A model generated the notes under the pieces. It saw only the letters and a list, made by a program, of their open reading frames with translations, was not told the DNA's origin and did no database searches. Position numbers and translations under genes: made by a program. 64,000 nt of DNA from Balanoglossus misakiensis (Eukaryota; Hemichordata), in assembly GCA_040954595.2 (NCBI GenBank), contig CM082585.2, positions 6,014,001-6,078,000 of the forward strand, given 5' to 3'. Below, piece by piece: positions 1 to 13,885 of the stretch; position 1 is the stretch's first letter; each line of letters begins with the position of its first letter.

Positions 1-3000
1 AAGTAAAGAAAATGGTGAGTTGCTTGGAGTGTTTATACATTGTTACACACTATTTGGGCAACTGAGGATCTATACTGTTGAGAGTCGAAGGTTTAGAAAT
101 GTGAGTGTAAATTCTAAAGATATCTGGCCATTTGTTTTCAGGTGTAGGCATGTGCAGCAGGCATAGCAGTGCAAATGGCCGCTAGATGGCGTTCTCAGAC
201 AGGGGAGGAGAATATAATCAATATTTGTAGTCCAATATCGATTGTCCGACAAGTCATTAGTAACCGAACACCGTAACATTACACCGCAGTTACTGGTAAT
301 AAAAGACGGGAAAGTGGTTCTTTGTGCCCCTGCGCCATTGTGTACTTCTCCTCGTAAACGCTGCACAATGCGAATCTATTTATACAATACAGCGTCCCGC
401 TGTGGTATTGTTTGGTAATGGTAGAGCCACGATGCTCGAACTCTCATGGGTAACTGATACAGGGCGGCTACCGCGTGCTTATTTTGATCCGATGCTGTAC
501 GTTGTTGATGTTATTGTATTCGGGGCGACATAGTGTTCTGAGGGTCGGTGAACTTGCTCGTAGAAATTAATATCTTTGACCGGGTTTTGGACGGGGAGAT
601 TCGTTGAAAAACAAAATTTTAAAACTCATAGCGTCTAGATTGATTCACTCAAGTATACTTGGAGAGAAATAAACAAGAAATAATATACAGATGATGAGGA
701 AAAGTTTGAAATAAAATATTTCTGGGAACTTAGGGGTTTTCGGGTGTTTTCGGAACATTATAAAGGTATGGGCCCATAAATACTATCACACAAGTTATAT
801 ATGATGCAAAGTTTGCAATGTCGGTCGACGTCTGTAGGCTTTTATATTGCAGTTGGCAAATAGGGCCTATATAAAGAATCCCGCAAATACAGACGTCATT
901 ATATAATGCAAACAATCTACAGGTGTGCAATCCAGACATACAACGTTAACGCCCATTTTATGGGAGCAAGAATAAATATAGTTCCAGACCTTTCCCTATA
1001 GCATAACTATTACATGCATGTCTGCATGTGTCGCATGATTACTTTTATGTGAGACATGACCAAAATCTCCACAAATTAACTTTGCCGGCCATCACCAACA
1101 TCCTAACAGTTTCACGGTTTATTTATTTCACAAAAATGTCCAGATAGACGATGCATAAAAGATTGGTGACTTGTATGCTTTGATTTCAAAGTTCCGTACA
1201 ATTTATTTACGGGTTTCACTACATTTATGTTATTTGCAACAATATCTGACTGGTCGACTTCGTTGTCATCGCAATTTATTTTCGATAGCGAAATCGACTT
1301 CCATTCCACCCCGGTCACTGACTCGAGATCATGCATGATTCGGATTCCGCCACCTGCACAGCTGCAAATCCATTTACAGGTATTCAGCTAATAATTTACG
1401 TCATACGTTTTTGATCAGTCACTGCAAATTTGCTTCGTGGCAGGACTCTTTCCCTGTTTCAGAAATAACACAGAGCTGTGCGAATATTAGATGCCACGTT
1501 ATGGCGAGATCTCTTTTCGGGGGTCTGTTGGTAAAGTTGACGGCAAAGTGTTTTGACAATCATTACCCAATCAGCTAAGTGCATATTTCCTGTCAGTTCT
1601 AACCCCTCATTCGGTAAAAATGACTCTCGACCATACTTTTTGTGACCTCTGTCCCTTAATTGCATAATTTCATGAAATATGTATGCGATGCTTATGAGTT
1701 CGCGATGAATATTCTGACGTGTTTCCCAAAACACCTGTTAACATCATGGTTTACCAGGGTAATTTTTCTTCAACCGGAAGATTGTTCTGAGCTACTCACA
1801 TCATCGATTATTCCCAGACGACGTCTTTAATATCGCCCCAGGCCCATCTCGACCCGAAACCTTAAACATCCTTCGTATCTCTTCGTTTTTATTCAATTTC
1901 GCACAAAAATTAGAAAGTTTCTTATTCATTATTTTTCAAGCTTTGTTATAGGCCTATCACTTTTCTGTGTAAATCTGAAATTAAAAAAAATACTAATAAG
2001 CTTTTTAAAGGTCTGTGACATAGTGCAACTGAATATCATGTCTGTAGAAAAGTCCTTATATTTCGTCTGCCTGTTCTGCGCGTATAGTAGGGTTTCAGCC
2101 TCCTACTATCCATGCATGGTTGACCGACGCTGACACTAGCCACACACATTTTAGTGTTTGGGCGGGGTGGGTCGGACGACATCCATGAACTATGCGTAAG
2201 TACATCAAATGTTACTTTTGTTCGCGTAAAATCTTATAACAATAAAACATCTACAAATAATCAATCTTTTGATCTTTGAAATTCCCAAATCTTGAAGTTC
2301 TTGAATCTCGAAGAAGTTCAACAATGAGGGCGTGTTCAGGTGCGCATGACCCCAAAACGAGGCTTTGGGAATTTCCTGATCGGACTGTGAAGCGTGTCGA
2401 TTTCAGCACAGCCAGGCGCCTACAGGTGTTCGTTTGTGATTGATAAAGGTGGGTGCCATATATTTAACATCATTGTGCTTCAGTTGCACTCTCACTTTTC
2501 AAATGTGTAAGATAAATATTGATCGTTCCGCGAGGGTAAATATGCGATGGATTGAATCGCGGAGCCGTCGCGTAGCCGAGGCAGACGAAATGGCCGTGAG
2601 AAATAACAGCGTGAATGTATGTACATTTTGTATGTATGTAGGTCTGTAGGTTGATAATCTGCATTAAAAGCGACTTCAGTGCACAGGCTTTATCTATGAT
2701 GCGCGTAATGACATCCATACTGTTATCTTTATGCGATTTTATTTTGCGATATCATTTGACAACACAACAGTCAGTATGTTACAGAATGTGTACATGGATT
2801 GCATGCTTGTAAGTTTCAAGATTGATCTCTCTCTAGATCTGTGACCTAGCTCTGAACTGTACGTGTAGGTGTACTGTAGCGCGAAAATGGATTCATGTGC
2901 TTGGTTTACAAATTAAGTGTCATGCAAAGCTTGATTGTTCAAAGTCATGGGGAAAGTGTCAAATGTGGTTTGCGACTGTCATGATCGCTGACAAAAAAAA

Positions 3001-6000
3001 TGCAATGCTCCTAAAGGTATAACTGTTGGTAAACACGCACTGGGGCTAAAGTCCTGAATTCTCTTGGGGTGACCGCTGCACCATCGAGTAATTTTGCGCA
3101 GTTGACATGACAAAGTGTAACTGTTACTTCGATGATCACAATAATTACACAACCATATGGCAAAGTCACTTTTGTCTGAGATCTGCGATATGAAGTTGTT
3201 TTTTGTGGTTGAAAAACTGAAAAACCAGTGCAGTGTGAGAACGCCGACTGGTACATGACTGTGCATGAAAACCCGGGCTGTGTAGTCGAAGTCCCCCAGA
3301 GAGTAATTCAAGGTCTATCTGTATGTGGTGGGCGACCTTTCATATACCGTAATCATGTCTGTTCAAGTAAGCTACCGTAAATCAGTACAAAGAATGGTCT
3401 GTCAAAGAAACAAAACTGTCAACGGTTAAACAAAAACATTTTTACAGTCCTAAACAATTACTGAAATAGTGACTTGGTCATGGGAAACTTCTTACATCAA
3501 TATTGTTGTTTAAACATAACTACTGTGTAAACTTACCTGCAGGTATTGATCAAAATTTTAGCAAAAGACATGTGAACTGAAAGTTATGAGTTAATTTTGC
3601 GACAAATGACATTGAAAAGGTTAATAGCTTCACTTCAACCCTTTCACCTCAATGGTTTGGTCCAAATCCATTGTTTTCTGTGGTTGTGTTGGACCTCAAA
3701 ACAGGGAACTGGGGGTGAAAGGGTAATCAAAGTTGGCTGAGTGCCATAGCCTAGGTGATAGTTAAGTGTATAAGTGAACTTTCCAACATTTGATTGACAG
3801 AGATACCAAGTTGTCATAGTTACAGTAGCGAAATAAAAACCCATATTGGATGAGCAGCCCTGTCAGCAGGCAGTTGCATTATAATTTTAAATGTATGATT
3901 TTGTTTATTTATTGAACTAGACTATAATCTTATATAATGTTAGAAAACAAAACCTTGAAACCATATTTTCCTGAATTTAGAATTTCCAATGACACTGGTA
4001 CATCTGTTTTTTATGATCCATAATTGTAAACGAACCATATTTTCCTAAATTTAGAATTTTGTCTGTAACTCCTGGCTGTTTTTTTTTTCACTGACCATAT
4101 TTTTGTGGTATAGGGTGATCACTAAAAAATTGGGACCTAAAAATGTGATGAACACAGCCATGAAAACTATGAAATATCATTTGCAGAATCTGCCCACTCG
4201 TAACGTGAATTGTCATCACGATATACCGATAGACTAAATTATCTCAATTTCCTGATATTTGATACTGTGAGGGTTGAATGTGGTTTTATAAACAAGTTAA
4301 TTGTACAGGTGCAGAGCCAACCAACATGATCCTCTTTAATTCCAAGCATTACGACTGTTTGGTTAGACTTGATTGATCACTCCACCTACTCGATGATGTA
4401 TCATGTTTGCTAGTGAAGAGAATTAAATGGTTGCAGTTGGAGTACTGTGCGTTGCTCTGTGTTTAGATAGCCATATTTCTTTCTTTGTACCCCATTATTT
4501 AAAAGAGGAGGGGGGGGGGGGTGATATTGGATCTATAATGCCTGAATACCCCCCCCCCCCCCTGAAAAAAAATCAGCAGCAACAAAACAGAGCACTGGGG
4601 ATATATTTGTCCAAGGGCTATGTCAACTCCTAACTGCCGGGCGAAATTTGCAGTTAAAATAAAACGTTCACAGTTCTTGGTCAGTTGAATCCTATTATCT
4701 CAAATAATGACAACATGTAAGTACACGTATACATGTATTTTAAGACCCAAGGTAATAAAACTTTGATTCTGGTTCATCGCCATGCTCGTGTTGTCATGGT
4801 TACTGGACCCTTTTAGTCAAATTGAAAATGGTCTAAGTAAATTCATGATATGTGAGTTGGATATTCGCTCAACCTAGTGAGGGATTAATATTTTGTATTT
4901 GCCAAAATCAGGAATATTCATATCAGCGATGTTTGGAGGCAAGGATTTATGTCGTTTGAAATTTAACCTTTTATTTTGATAGGGCTGATTTGGTTGTCAC
5001 TTCAGAACATAAAGCGGTTTGATTTTCAATTTCATGAAGTAGGCCATGGCACTTGAAAAACCCCAATAAAAATTCAACATATTGCCTACTCTGATATTCA
5101 GTGCTTGTAAATGAACGAACTTCAGAAATTTGTATTTATTTTATTTGTATTTTTGTAATTTTTATAAAAGTCGTATTTGATTTTCGCAATATTGCATAAA
5201 ATATGGAGAGTGTTCATTTTTAGTCAATGACAGATGTTCGCTTGTTGCTATGGAAATGTATAATTGAGCGAGCAAAAAAAAAAATAACAGGTAAGGCTGT
5301 GGTGTGTTCACAGTGTAGATGTACGACAGGTCAGGTTACAATTGAACATTGTCACTGGAATTGAGCCAAGATATATAAACAAGTTGTGCTGTAAATACAT
5401 GTCGAATTTTTCCCACACAGTTGTCAAATACGAGTACCTTAAACATTATTGTTTTTAAATTTCTGGCATCAGAATGATTATAGATTAATATATTTGTATA
5501 AAATAGAACTACAGTTTCTTCATTAATATGCAAAACCGGTCTCTGTATGTCTTATTTTACTTCGGTTTTGTAATTTCTGAAACTGTATATCACGCGATGC
5601 TAGGGGGTAATGTAGCCTATCACTTGGTGCTAGGGGGTCATGTCACAAAATATGGCTGCGTAACCTAGGAAAAAGTCAACTACTTATAATTGGCAGGGAC
5701 TCACTGTACGTAGTAAAAGTTACAGTCGTCGTTTTATTAATGGTCAATAAATGCTGACACTTTTATGCCAAAAGAAAAAAGTGCAGTACAGATGCTAAAA
5801 TCACAGAGAATTAGAACCAAGCCTTGTAGGATTATATCACCTTAATAAATCACAAAGTGATTAAACTGAAGTAAAATCAATAAATAGCAAAGTTGTGAAA
5901 TTATTCTAGAGTTTCCTTGAATAAATGGATGCTGCTGCTGCTAATTTTATTCCTGTCCTTTGTCAGTTTATTTGGTTGGTTAATTTAGAAACCAAATTAG

Positions 6001-6797
6001 ATCATGAAATTCCAAGAAAAAATGAATTTTGAAAAATTCAAAAATTGATGTAGTCTACTACTGTTTTTTTTTTCTGCCTAGGCTCACTCGCACAGCGAGC
6101 AAAAGCAAAAAAACACACATAGTCCAGAGTACTAGACTAGGTTTGATGTGCCATGGGTTAGTCGCTCAGTCTTTGGGGACATTTTAGATGAATGTGTGGA
6201 CTACATTATGCAACAGCTACCCATTTGAGTGATTGTGTCTGGTGAGAAGTTGAGTCAGAGTTTCACACCTGGGGCACTTAATCAAATTATCGGTTGACTC
6301 TGGAGGATTGGTTGATGAATGCTTGGTTTGAAGAGCGTTGAACTTTGGAGACCAAGTAATGTTATATATGACATTATTTTTTAGAAATCTGTCTCACACA
6401 AAGTATATTTTCTGAACGTCTCCAAGTAAAATCTTCAAATTAAAATTCTCAATACAAGAACCTATTCCATTATAACTAGTATTTTTTGGGGTCTGTTATC
6501 AAAGTCTTTTAGGTGCCAATGGTCAACTTCTCACTTTTAGTACATTTTCAATCGAAAAAAAATACTTCAGTCTTTTCTTTACACTCAACTGACAGACGAC
6601 TCCACATGTAACTGTTGCATGTACCGGTGCTTTGAAGTTCTCATGTTGCGTTTATTTATGCTGGTTTTGAGAAATAATTTTCTTTCCTTCACTGTTCTGC
6701 CGACTCTATCAACAGCTCCAAGTAATAAAAGGTATCATTGCCAAACAAGTGACGTTTGGAGAACAGTGATCACCTGAGAATTCTCGGAGAAATAAAG
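1..6797. other. Intergenic DNA, no gene supported
   Basis: All ORFs here are short (110 codons or fewer), many lack an ATG, and none resembles a known domain. The stretch is AT-rich with homopolymer runs, for example a G run near 4511 and a C run near 4551, and one foldback element listed separately. The SAT2-like promoter and any 5' untranslated exon should lie near its right end. A pyrimidine-rich acceptor-like site ends near 6716, upstream of the start codon, but I could not place a first exon. Confidence 0.6.
3637..3725. repeat. Foldback repeat, AACCCTTTCACC family, copy 1
   Basis: The ends are inverted repeats: AACCCTTTCACC on the left and its near complement GGGTGAAAGGGT on the right. 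The inside carries a conserved TTGGTCCAAATCCA-like block. Similar elements occur at 10415-10505, 63660-63762 and, more weakly, 50547-50623. It is probably a small non-autonomous DNA element. I saw no clear target-site duplication. Confidence 0.6.
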
Positions 6798-7283
6798 ATG
6801 GACTTCAGAGTGAGAGAGGCACAACCCAAGGATTGTGGTGACATCGTTCGACTCATCAAGGAATTAGCTATGTATGAGAAATCATTGGACAAAGTACATA
6901 TCACTGAGCAAAGTGAGTATATTGAATGTGCTAGCCATTGTCTCTTTCTTTGCAATGGACCAGTTTCCATGCTCCGCGAGATCCTGTGAGATCTCGCGTG
7001 GCTTGGTATTGAAGTTCATGAAGGGGTCAGAGTTCAAAGGGTCAACTGCAGTCAGGCAGTGAAATCAGGAGATTATCTTAGCTGCTTTGTCTGTTTACAT
7101 TATGATACGTTTCCAATAGGCCAATAACTCAGCAACTTTGACAAATATTTGAAATAATCGTAACATGATACGGTGTGCGGCAGCTTTGGTATGTTTCCCT
7201 TACCTTGCTGATTGAAAAATGTTCAGTGAAGATATGTGCTCAGTACTAGTATTTAGGAGTACTGATAACAAACTGCATCCAAC

Positions 7284-7345
<62 letters not shown>

Positions 7346-9706
7346 CCATCGTCATCATCATCATCATCATTATCATCAGCATCAGCATTATCATCGTCAT
7401 CATCATCGTCATCATCATCATCATCATCATCATCGTCATCATCATCACCATCACCATCGTCACCACAGTCACGACCATCACATCATTCCACTGTTTGAAC
7501 TCACTTTCTTTGTAAAGTGTCGGAACTTTCATGGGGATCTCCTGACGCTAATAAGAATCTGTATTTCATTCACTATTGTACAATTGTCCAGTGGCCTGCA
7601 CTGCTATAAAGTTCGAAATAAATTGCTGTTTACATTGCATACATTGATTTCTGAGCTTCTTCTGAAAACAACATAAACACTCAACCAACCTACATTTCAG
7701 TGGACAGCCTTATTGAATTATTTGCTGCAAGCAATGGAACAGCTGTTGCCACTTTCATCCCTTCTAATTCTGCAGGTGACAAAAATATGGAGATTTACTG
7801 CATATTTTTGGGAAAATTAAGAATGACATATTTTGATAAATTACGTACTTTAGCCTATATATCGGTATATAGGCCATGATATATTATATGATAGAGTACA
7901 ATATGATGTGATGTGACATGACATGATTTGATATAAAAAAGGGCTTGTTCCACTCTTTCTGCACCAAGTGTGCATGAAGATTTGCTAGGGGCAACAGAGT
8001 GGGTAGTTTGGCGGCCATATTTGATGTGCCCGGCAACAGGGGTCATTACATCTGTAGCAACAGAACGCTGGAAATGCCAGGGTGTTTAACCAGGCCGAAA
8101 ATAGATGTTGTGTATTAGTAGCAGTGACCCCAAAGAAAAAGTCTGGCGTTTTGGGCCAAAAAATTGTGAGTTTTAGAATCGTTGTGTGACGTGGTATGCT
8201 ATGCAGCACTGCACATGTCCATAGCAACAGAAAATAAATACAGGTTTAAAGCTATGATGTCTCCAATTAGAAAATCAGCTCAGCTTGTATTTGTTTCATT
8301 ACCTCAACAGTGCTTGAAAATGATTGATCACATTGCATTTATGGCCCCCGAAAAACTGTAAATTCTTTTCCGGTGTAGCTACTGAATCACGTGAGGTCTC
8401 TTTTTTTGGCTGACCTGACCGTCTAACTAATCAAAAACTGTGATTATTTCAGCATCTAAGCCACTGACTGATATTATGTGTGTTTTTTCTGTACAGCTCT
8501 GAAGAATGATGGTTTTGGTGATGACAAATTCTATCACTGTTTCGTTGCCGATGCAGAGGTGCCCTTAGAGACGGATAGCATTGACGATAGTCACCTGAAA
8601 GTCATAGCATATGCACTATATTTTCATGCGTACAGTACTTGGGAAGGGAGAATACTCTATATGGAAGACATCTACGTCACTCCAGAATTCAGAAGTAAGT
8701 TCCTGTATTTGATTTGCGTTGTGTCTCACTCTGACAAGATATGACCTGACCTGACTTGACCTCTGACCTGACCTCTACGCAAGAGTTCAAGGATCAAATG
8801 TAAATATAGAACGGACCATTCAAGGCGGTTCTTTACAATTTGTTTCTTTTGGTTATTGATAGTATAGACTAGTTGCAGGTTATGTATCTTGTATCAGCTA
8901 TAAGTCGGTTATAATCGTGACTTATTATCGAAATAATTTTATTTTATTTATCTTTAGATAAAGGCATTGGCACGGCATTAGTCAAGAGAATACTTGAGGT
9001 AATTAGCTTTTTTTGTAGAATTTACTGCATATTTGATCACAAAGATTCTAACCAACTTAGCTTTTCATTCCCTACTGATGTGAATCTAGCTGTAATGAAT
9101 TTACACAGACTGAATTTGCACTGACTTTGCAAGTTTCTGGTTTGTGACAAACGTATTAAAGGGACATTAGCTGTAACTTTTGGCTTTATTTTAAGCATTT
9201 CTGTTCTGTGTGCCAAATGCAATTTCTTGTTCTACTTCAAACAGCAACGCTAATATACCCAGTACTCCGCTTGTCAACATAGCCTGTGTGTGTGTAACGG
9301 CCATTGTTATTGTTGACAAATGAATTTTAGTCCGGACTTGAATTCAAGTTTTGCGCAATAACAGTGCTGACTATACACCTATATGTTGTGTTGATTACAT
9401 AAATGATGGGCATTTCATCATGCTTCAGGAATTTGAACAAGAAACTGTAATACACACATATAAAAATAGAGAAAAGTTGCAGCTAATGGAGCTTTAAACC
9501 TATTTTTCGTTTTTTTTTTTTTTTCACCGGATCAGGTTGGTCTAGAGAAAGGCTGCAAGAGACTCCACCTGTCTGTCCTGGACTGGAACACGCCAGCTCT
9601 TCAGTTTTACCGAAGTAAAGGCTTCGAGAACATCACAGAACGGGACGGCTGGCACGTTTTCCAGCTCAACAGGGGAAACATGGAAACATTCGTCAAGGAA
9701 AACTAA
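6798..9706 (+). CDS. SAT2: SAT2-like GNAT acetyltransferase (diamine/thialysine acetyltransferase family), 4 exons
   Basis: Exons are 6798-6912, 8497-8694, 8958-8998 and 9536-9706 (stop TAA at 9704). All introns are GT/AG and the phases agree, giving 174 residues against about 170 for the family. The family moves an acetyl group from acetyl-CoA to polyamines or thialysine in the cytosol. Visible landmarks in order are DCGDI...RLIKELA near the N-terminus, DGFG..KFYHC after the first junction, STWEGR then YMEDIYV, the acetyl-CoA loop R-N-K-G-I-G across the exon 2/3 border, SVLDWN, and FYRSKGF holding the conserved Tyr. The STWxGR, EDIYV and VLDWN blocks look nearer to SAT2 than SAT1, but one invertebrate gene may be co-orthologous to both. 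The start is the first in-frame ATG and has A at -3 and G at +4. Intron 1 holds an ATC microsatellite. Confidence 0.93.
7284..7462 (+). repeat. (ATC)n microsatellite in SAT2-like intron 1
   Basis: About 60 trinucleotide units of ATC with scattered interruptions (GTC, ACC, AGC, TTA). It produces open frames of poly-Ile and, on the other strand, poly-Met. These are compositional artefacts, not genes. Confidence 0.95.
9157..9495 (+). repeat. Dispersed repeat, copy A (intron 3 of SAT2-like gene)
   Basis: Shares ordered blocks with 16034-16310: CTGTAACTTTTG-like at the left, TTTCTTGTT, GCCTGTGT...TGTGTAAC, then ATTTTAGTCCGGACTTGAA, then GGGCA.TTCATCATG.TTCAG and GAAACTG. The copies are diverged with indels. 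No coding capacity is seen. Family unknown. Confidence 0.65.
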
Positions 9707-10414
9707 TCCCAGACGGATCTTTCCCGAAAACTTCATCTATTTTTCGATGATGTGTATAAATTTTACCAACTTTTAAAATTTGATTGCTAATGAAATATTT
9801 CTGTCTTCCGCAAAAATCGATCCTCAGTCAAACATGGATAATTTAATTGTTTCTTTTATTAAGTATTATTCCGAGATAAATATTCCTTAATATATTTGCA
9901 AACTTTTTATTTATAGTACATAGTGAGTGTGACTTTTTTGTTTATTTTAAGGGCTGGAAAAAGTAGGTTATTGGAGGCTTATTGATTGTGTACTGTTTGT
10001 CTTTTGTTTATTGAGTTGTTTCTCTTAAAATTGCCTTCAAATTTGAACTGAAAAAAAATACACAAGTACAGTATTTTGTTTTGAGATCAAGTCTAGTTAG
10101 GCTGACTGGTGTCAACTTTGGTTAAATCGGAAAGTGGTGCTCTAATATACTGAATGCCTGGATCTTGTTTGTCTTTACTTTGTCTAATCGGTGAGGTGTG
10201 TTCAGCATTTCTGGTTTAGTTTATCATCACAGATATACTTGATGTGAATTATTTTGAAGTTTTTTGTACAAAGACATTGCTGTATGATTCGCAATGCCAC
10301 GTTTGGTTTTGTGATCTGATACAATATGGCTAACTAATGTGAATACATAGAGTTGCCTGGTGGAAACTGGTTGTCAGCACTGCTCTGACTGGTACAGTAG
10401 CTCCTTGTGTTCGT

Positions 10415-10505
10415 TAACCCTTTCACCCCCACTTCCCACTATAGAGGTCCAACCTTATCATAGAAAACAGTGGATTTGGACCAAACCATGGTGGTCAAAG
10501 GGTTA
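10415..10505. repeat. Foldback repeat, AACCCTTTCACC family, copy 2
   Basis: Begins TAACCCTTTCACCCCC and ends TGGTCAAAGGGTTA, with internal GGTCCAACC and TTGGACCAAACC in opposite orientation. Same family as copy 1, in the likely 3' untranslated region of the SAT2-like gene. Confidence 0.6.
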
Positions 10506-10692
10506 CAGCAAGCAAACCTGCTTCGTAACACTGCATGTCACCAATCAGCATTTAGTCATTAGATGAAGGAGCAACAATATGTCTATTGAAAGCTTTTATA
10601 CATTATCATCATAACTGAGCAGTATAATGATTTTGCACACACACACACACACAAAACCATGCTAACGATTGAATTGAAATTGCTGAAATTAC

Positions 10693-10698
10693 AATAAA
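10693..10698 (+). promoter_or_regulatory. Candidate polyadenylation signal, SAT2-like gene
   Basis: AATAAA lies about 990 bases after the SAT2-like stop and is the first canonical hexamer I found downstream. If used, the 3' untranslated region includes foldback copy 2. A closer non-canonical signal is possible. Confidence 0.35.
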
Positions 10699-10756
10699 GT
10701 ATATCTTCAAAATCAAATCTATGTGTCTGTTGTCTATGGACTGTAAATCCCCTATA

Positions 10757-10915
10757 GCTGACAGTTTTTGCAATATTTTCATCATTTTACTTTCTTTGGT
10801 CTATTTAATTCTCCCGACCTTAAATAGGTTTTTGGCTACCTAGGTGGGTGATAAAAATCTCACATGGTCGACACAATTTCAAGATGGCCGATTTTTGCCA
10901 TGTTTAAGGAATAGG
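10757..10915 (+). repeat. Dispersed repeat, copy in plus orientation
   Basis: Contains CCTTAAATAGGTTTTTGGCT, then CTACCTAGGTGGGTGATAAA, then GTCGACACAATTTCAAGATG and GGCCGATTTTTGCCATGTTT. The reverse complement of 34433-34545 carries the same blocks with few differences. Non-coding. Confidence 0.7.
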
Positions 10916-11488
10916 AGTTCAAAAGCTGTACATTTAATCTGATATGAACAAGTTAAAGAATAAATTGGTGCCCCTTAAACAGACCAATAGTTAGAAGATA
11001 AAACCGTATGCACTGAGAAATATTTGTACGTGCACTTTTAGTTTGCTATTCAAATAAAAGAAAGCGTGGCACGTCTTGCCATAGGGGGCGCAATGCAGTG
11101 TTGGCAGCCATTCGCACGACGTGACCTTATGAGGTGAGTTATTTGTCTATAAAGATTTAGAAATTCTTGGATGACCTACGCATATTATTTGCTTGTAACA
11201 GCCAGGTTTGGTAATGAGAGTTAGATGTTATTTACATGGGATATCCAGCAGGGTTTCAGAAGGTATTGTAGCCGACATGAGACAAAAATGCATAGGACAT
11301 GTCACTTTGTCAGACTACAAAAAACATGGAGGGCCCCGGGCGGGAGGTCCGGTCAATTTGCTTCGTTTTACGTCAACAAGTCTCTGACCCATGAAAAAAC
11401 ACAACTTTGTGACGTGGCACCAATGAATAATTTAAAAGACGGATTACTACAGGACTGCCAACGATATGTCTATGCTACATATTTTAGC

Positions 11489-11589
11489 TGCAGTTCAGTA
11501 GCTCGAGGTTTTCCCGTCTATAAACGTTAATCAACACCCCCCCCCCCCCCCCTTCAGCAAGAGGCAAAACCTCGAGCTACTGAACTGCA
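11489..11589. repeat. 24-bp perfect inverted repeat around a C tract
   Basis: The left arm 11489-11512 is exactly complementary to the right arm 11566-11589, including the core CAGTAGCTCGAGGTTTT. The spacer of 53 bases contains an uninterrupted C run of about 16. It can form a hairpin. No target duplication was found, so I cannot say which element type it is. Confidence 0.75.
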
Positions 11590-12204
11590 CATGCAGGTAC
11601 TGGATGCAGGGCCTCATAGCGTTGATCAGAGTTTCTGGGCCTCAGCTTAGAATAAATATGCAGTGCGGACAAACAGTTGTCAGTTCGGCTAGCATGCGCC
11701 GACACGGTTGCAATGGGGAGACTGTTCAGGTAATTAATTCAGACCCTAACTATTGTGATTGGTCAATTTACTTTTCGGAAAGCACTTTGGATTGGTCAGT
11801 TACGCTCTGTACTCTTGGTGCAGGTGTACAACGTAGAGGCGACAGACAATTTTAATACGTTGACCTCATAATGTTTGTCCACATTTCTGAATATTTCTAC
11901 GCTTTTCATCTACTGTATTTTAAGAAGTTGTCGTTCCGAAATGAAACAATACTGACAGACATAAGTTTGTTAAAATGCATTTAATATCTTGTAAAAAATA
12001 GCTGAGTTCTTGCCTCAGCATTAACCGAAAAAAAAACAGGAAAACCGAAACAGGTTGTTTAAACAAACGTAATGCACCTAAATACAAAATGTGAAATATT
12101 TTCTGGCCAATAATTGTGCGCGCATCTATGATCCATGTGCCAGACCTCCATGACAGAATTGCGCCCTCTAGTATCAGAAGTGATCGTGTTCTTTCAGTTT
12201 GCGT

Positions 12205-13885
12205 CTATCCAGCAAGCAGCACTCCATTGAAGGTGTTGTAGTTGAAATCGTTGCCATACAAGGCGAAGTCGTCCGACGGGCCGAGGAGAAGCCAGACCTC
12301 GTCGCCGGCCGCCAGGGTCAGTATAACGCTCTGCGTCTGCATCACCTTGCGCTGGCTGGCGTCTGTCGTCATGGCGACCACGGGGTCGCCGTTCAGCATC
12401 AGCGCCACGCCGATGTGTTTGCCGTCGTAGCTGCGCATGGTGTACGAGAAGTAGTAGAGCCCCGGGATGACGCAGGTGAAGACGCCGTCGTCCTTGATGA
12501 AGTTCTTCCCCTTGTTGGCCGTGTTTTTCTGGAAAGCGATGGGCTTGGGCTCCGAGTTCGAGCCGAACAACGGCTGCGTTCGCACGGCAGAGAACGCGGT
12601 CTTCTTTTTAGCTGTAACATACAGGAACACAAAAAGTCAAACCTCTAAAAAAAATTGCGTATAGTTCAAGGTGCAATGCTGAATGTCTGATCGGAAGAAC
12701 CGGAATGTGAGTTGGTGGCGCCTGTTTAAACCATCAGAGACATCAGGACACGTTTTGGATGAACTTTTTGTGCTGTATTTGTAAAACTTGTCGATCACAG
12801 AAAAATATTGTTGATCATTTAGATAAAAGTTGGTTTTTCAAAGTCGTTAGTATTCACTGCAAAATATATAAGACAGAGACGCGCTGTATTATTTGTGGTG
12901 ACCTCACCATTTGTCAAGAGGTTCGATAAAAGGTGTAAAATTGAATTAATGCTAATGTTTCCATCAAAATACCATCACAGAAAAAACATAACATACCTCT
13001 GTCCAACTCTGAGAAAAGCCCATACAGGTCTTCCTGTAGCTGTTCTTCGGTAACCTCTCTTGGATGGCGAATGAGGGATCTTCCTGTGCGACCAAACGGG
13101 AACCCTCCTGGGCGCGGGCGGGTTTTCTCTTCCTGCGGCCGCGGGCGACCCTCCGCGCTTTGTTGCTGGGGGGTCTGTCGTTGGGGGGCTTCGGTTGGGG
13201 TGTCTGTGCGCCTTGAGGGCGCCCTCTCCTCTACCTCCGTGTTTGGTGCGAGCGGGATGCCTTCTTCTTCGGCCTGTTTGGAGATGATGCCCGCGAAGGC
13301 CCGACTGAGTATGCGCAGGTTTTCCTCCGGCATCAGTCGGTCGTCGTCGTCGACGGCGTTTGAACCGCCGCCGTCCTTCGACCTGCCCTCGCCCTGCGAG
13401 ACCGAGTTGAAGCCGTTTCTGATCTGCTCGATTTGGTCGCGGTCCAGCTGCTCCACCCATCCCTCGAAACTCTTCTCGTCCGGGCGGTCCGTCGGTGTCT
13501 GCCCTCCGCCGGGTCCCTCGCAGGTGCACCGCTCGCCCAACCTCTCCTCCATAGCCGCCAGCCGGCTGTCCATGTCGGAGAAGTGGGCGAAGTTGTCCAG
13601 GATGGGCTGCAGTCGAGTCAGGAGCGAGTTGTGGCTCCGCAGCGTGCGGGTCAGGCTGGCCTGCTTGTCCAACGCGTCTTCCAGGTCGTCCTCCAAGGTG
13701 CGGTACTTCCTTGAGAGGTCGACCAGACGCTCGACAACCTGTTCGTAGGTCGGCTGGCTCCCGTCGAATTCCCCCGTGGGAGAGGAGGTCCTTCCCGGCG
13801 ACTGTTGTAACTGTCGCGGGTCAACCGCGTTGGTCGGACACCACGCAAGCAAGGCGACGACCACCAATTTTCTGGCAAGTGACAT
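12205..13885 (-). CDS. Secreted C1q-domain protein A, 2 exons
   Basis: Exon 1 is 13885-12997 and exon 2 is 12611-12205, joined at phase 1 (donor GTATGT, acceptor TTACAG), giving 431 residues. Residues 1-20 are a signal peptide. A heptad-rich coiled coil runs about 47-118. A Cys120-x-Cys122 pair is followed by a Trp143 helix (EGWVEQLDRDQIEQIR), a polar linker with a PRPGGFPF motif near 257-264, and RHPR at 273-276. The C1q head covers about residues 300-431, starting AFSAVRTQPLFG and showing the family's GVFTCVIPGLYYFSY, HIGVALMLNG and GDEVWLLL blocks. C1q heads trimerise and act outside the cell, often as pattern-recognition lectins; the ligand is unknown. Exons are far more GC-rich than the flanks. 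ATTAAA at 11980-11985 (minus) may be the poly(A) signal. It is closely related to protein B. Confidence 0.92.

Noticed and set aside
7200-7532. Poly-Met and poly-Ile ORFs
   Set aside because: Translations of the (ATC)n microsatellite in an intron.
13071-13748. Plus-strand ORF of 225 codons and other frames opposite C1q A exon 1
   Set aside because: It lies opposite a well-supported coding exon in GC-rich DNA where stop codons are rare, and its product is low-complexity Arg/Ser-rich.
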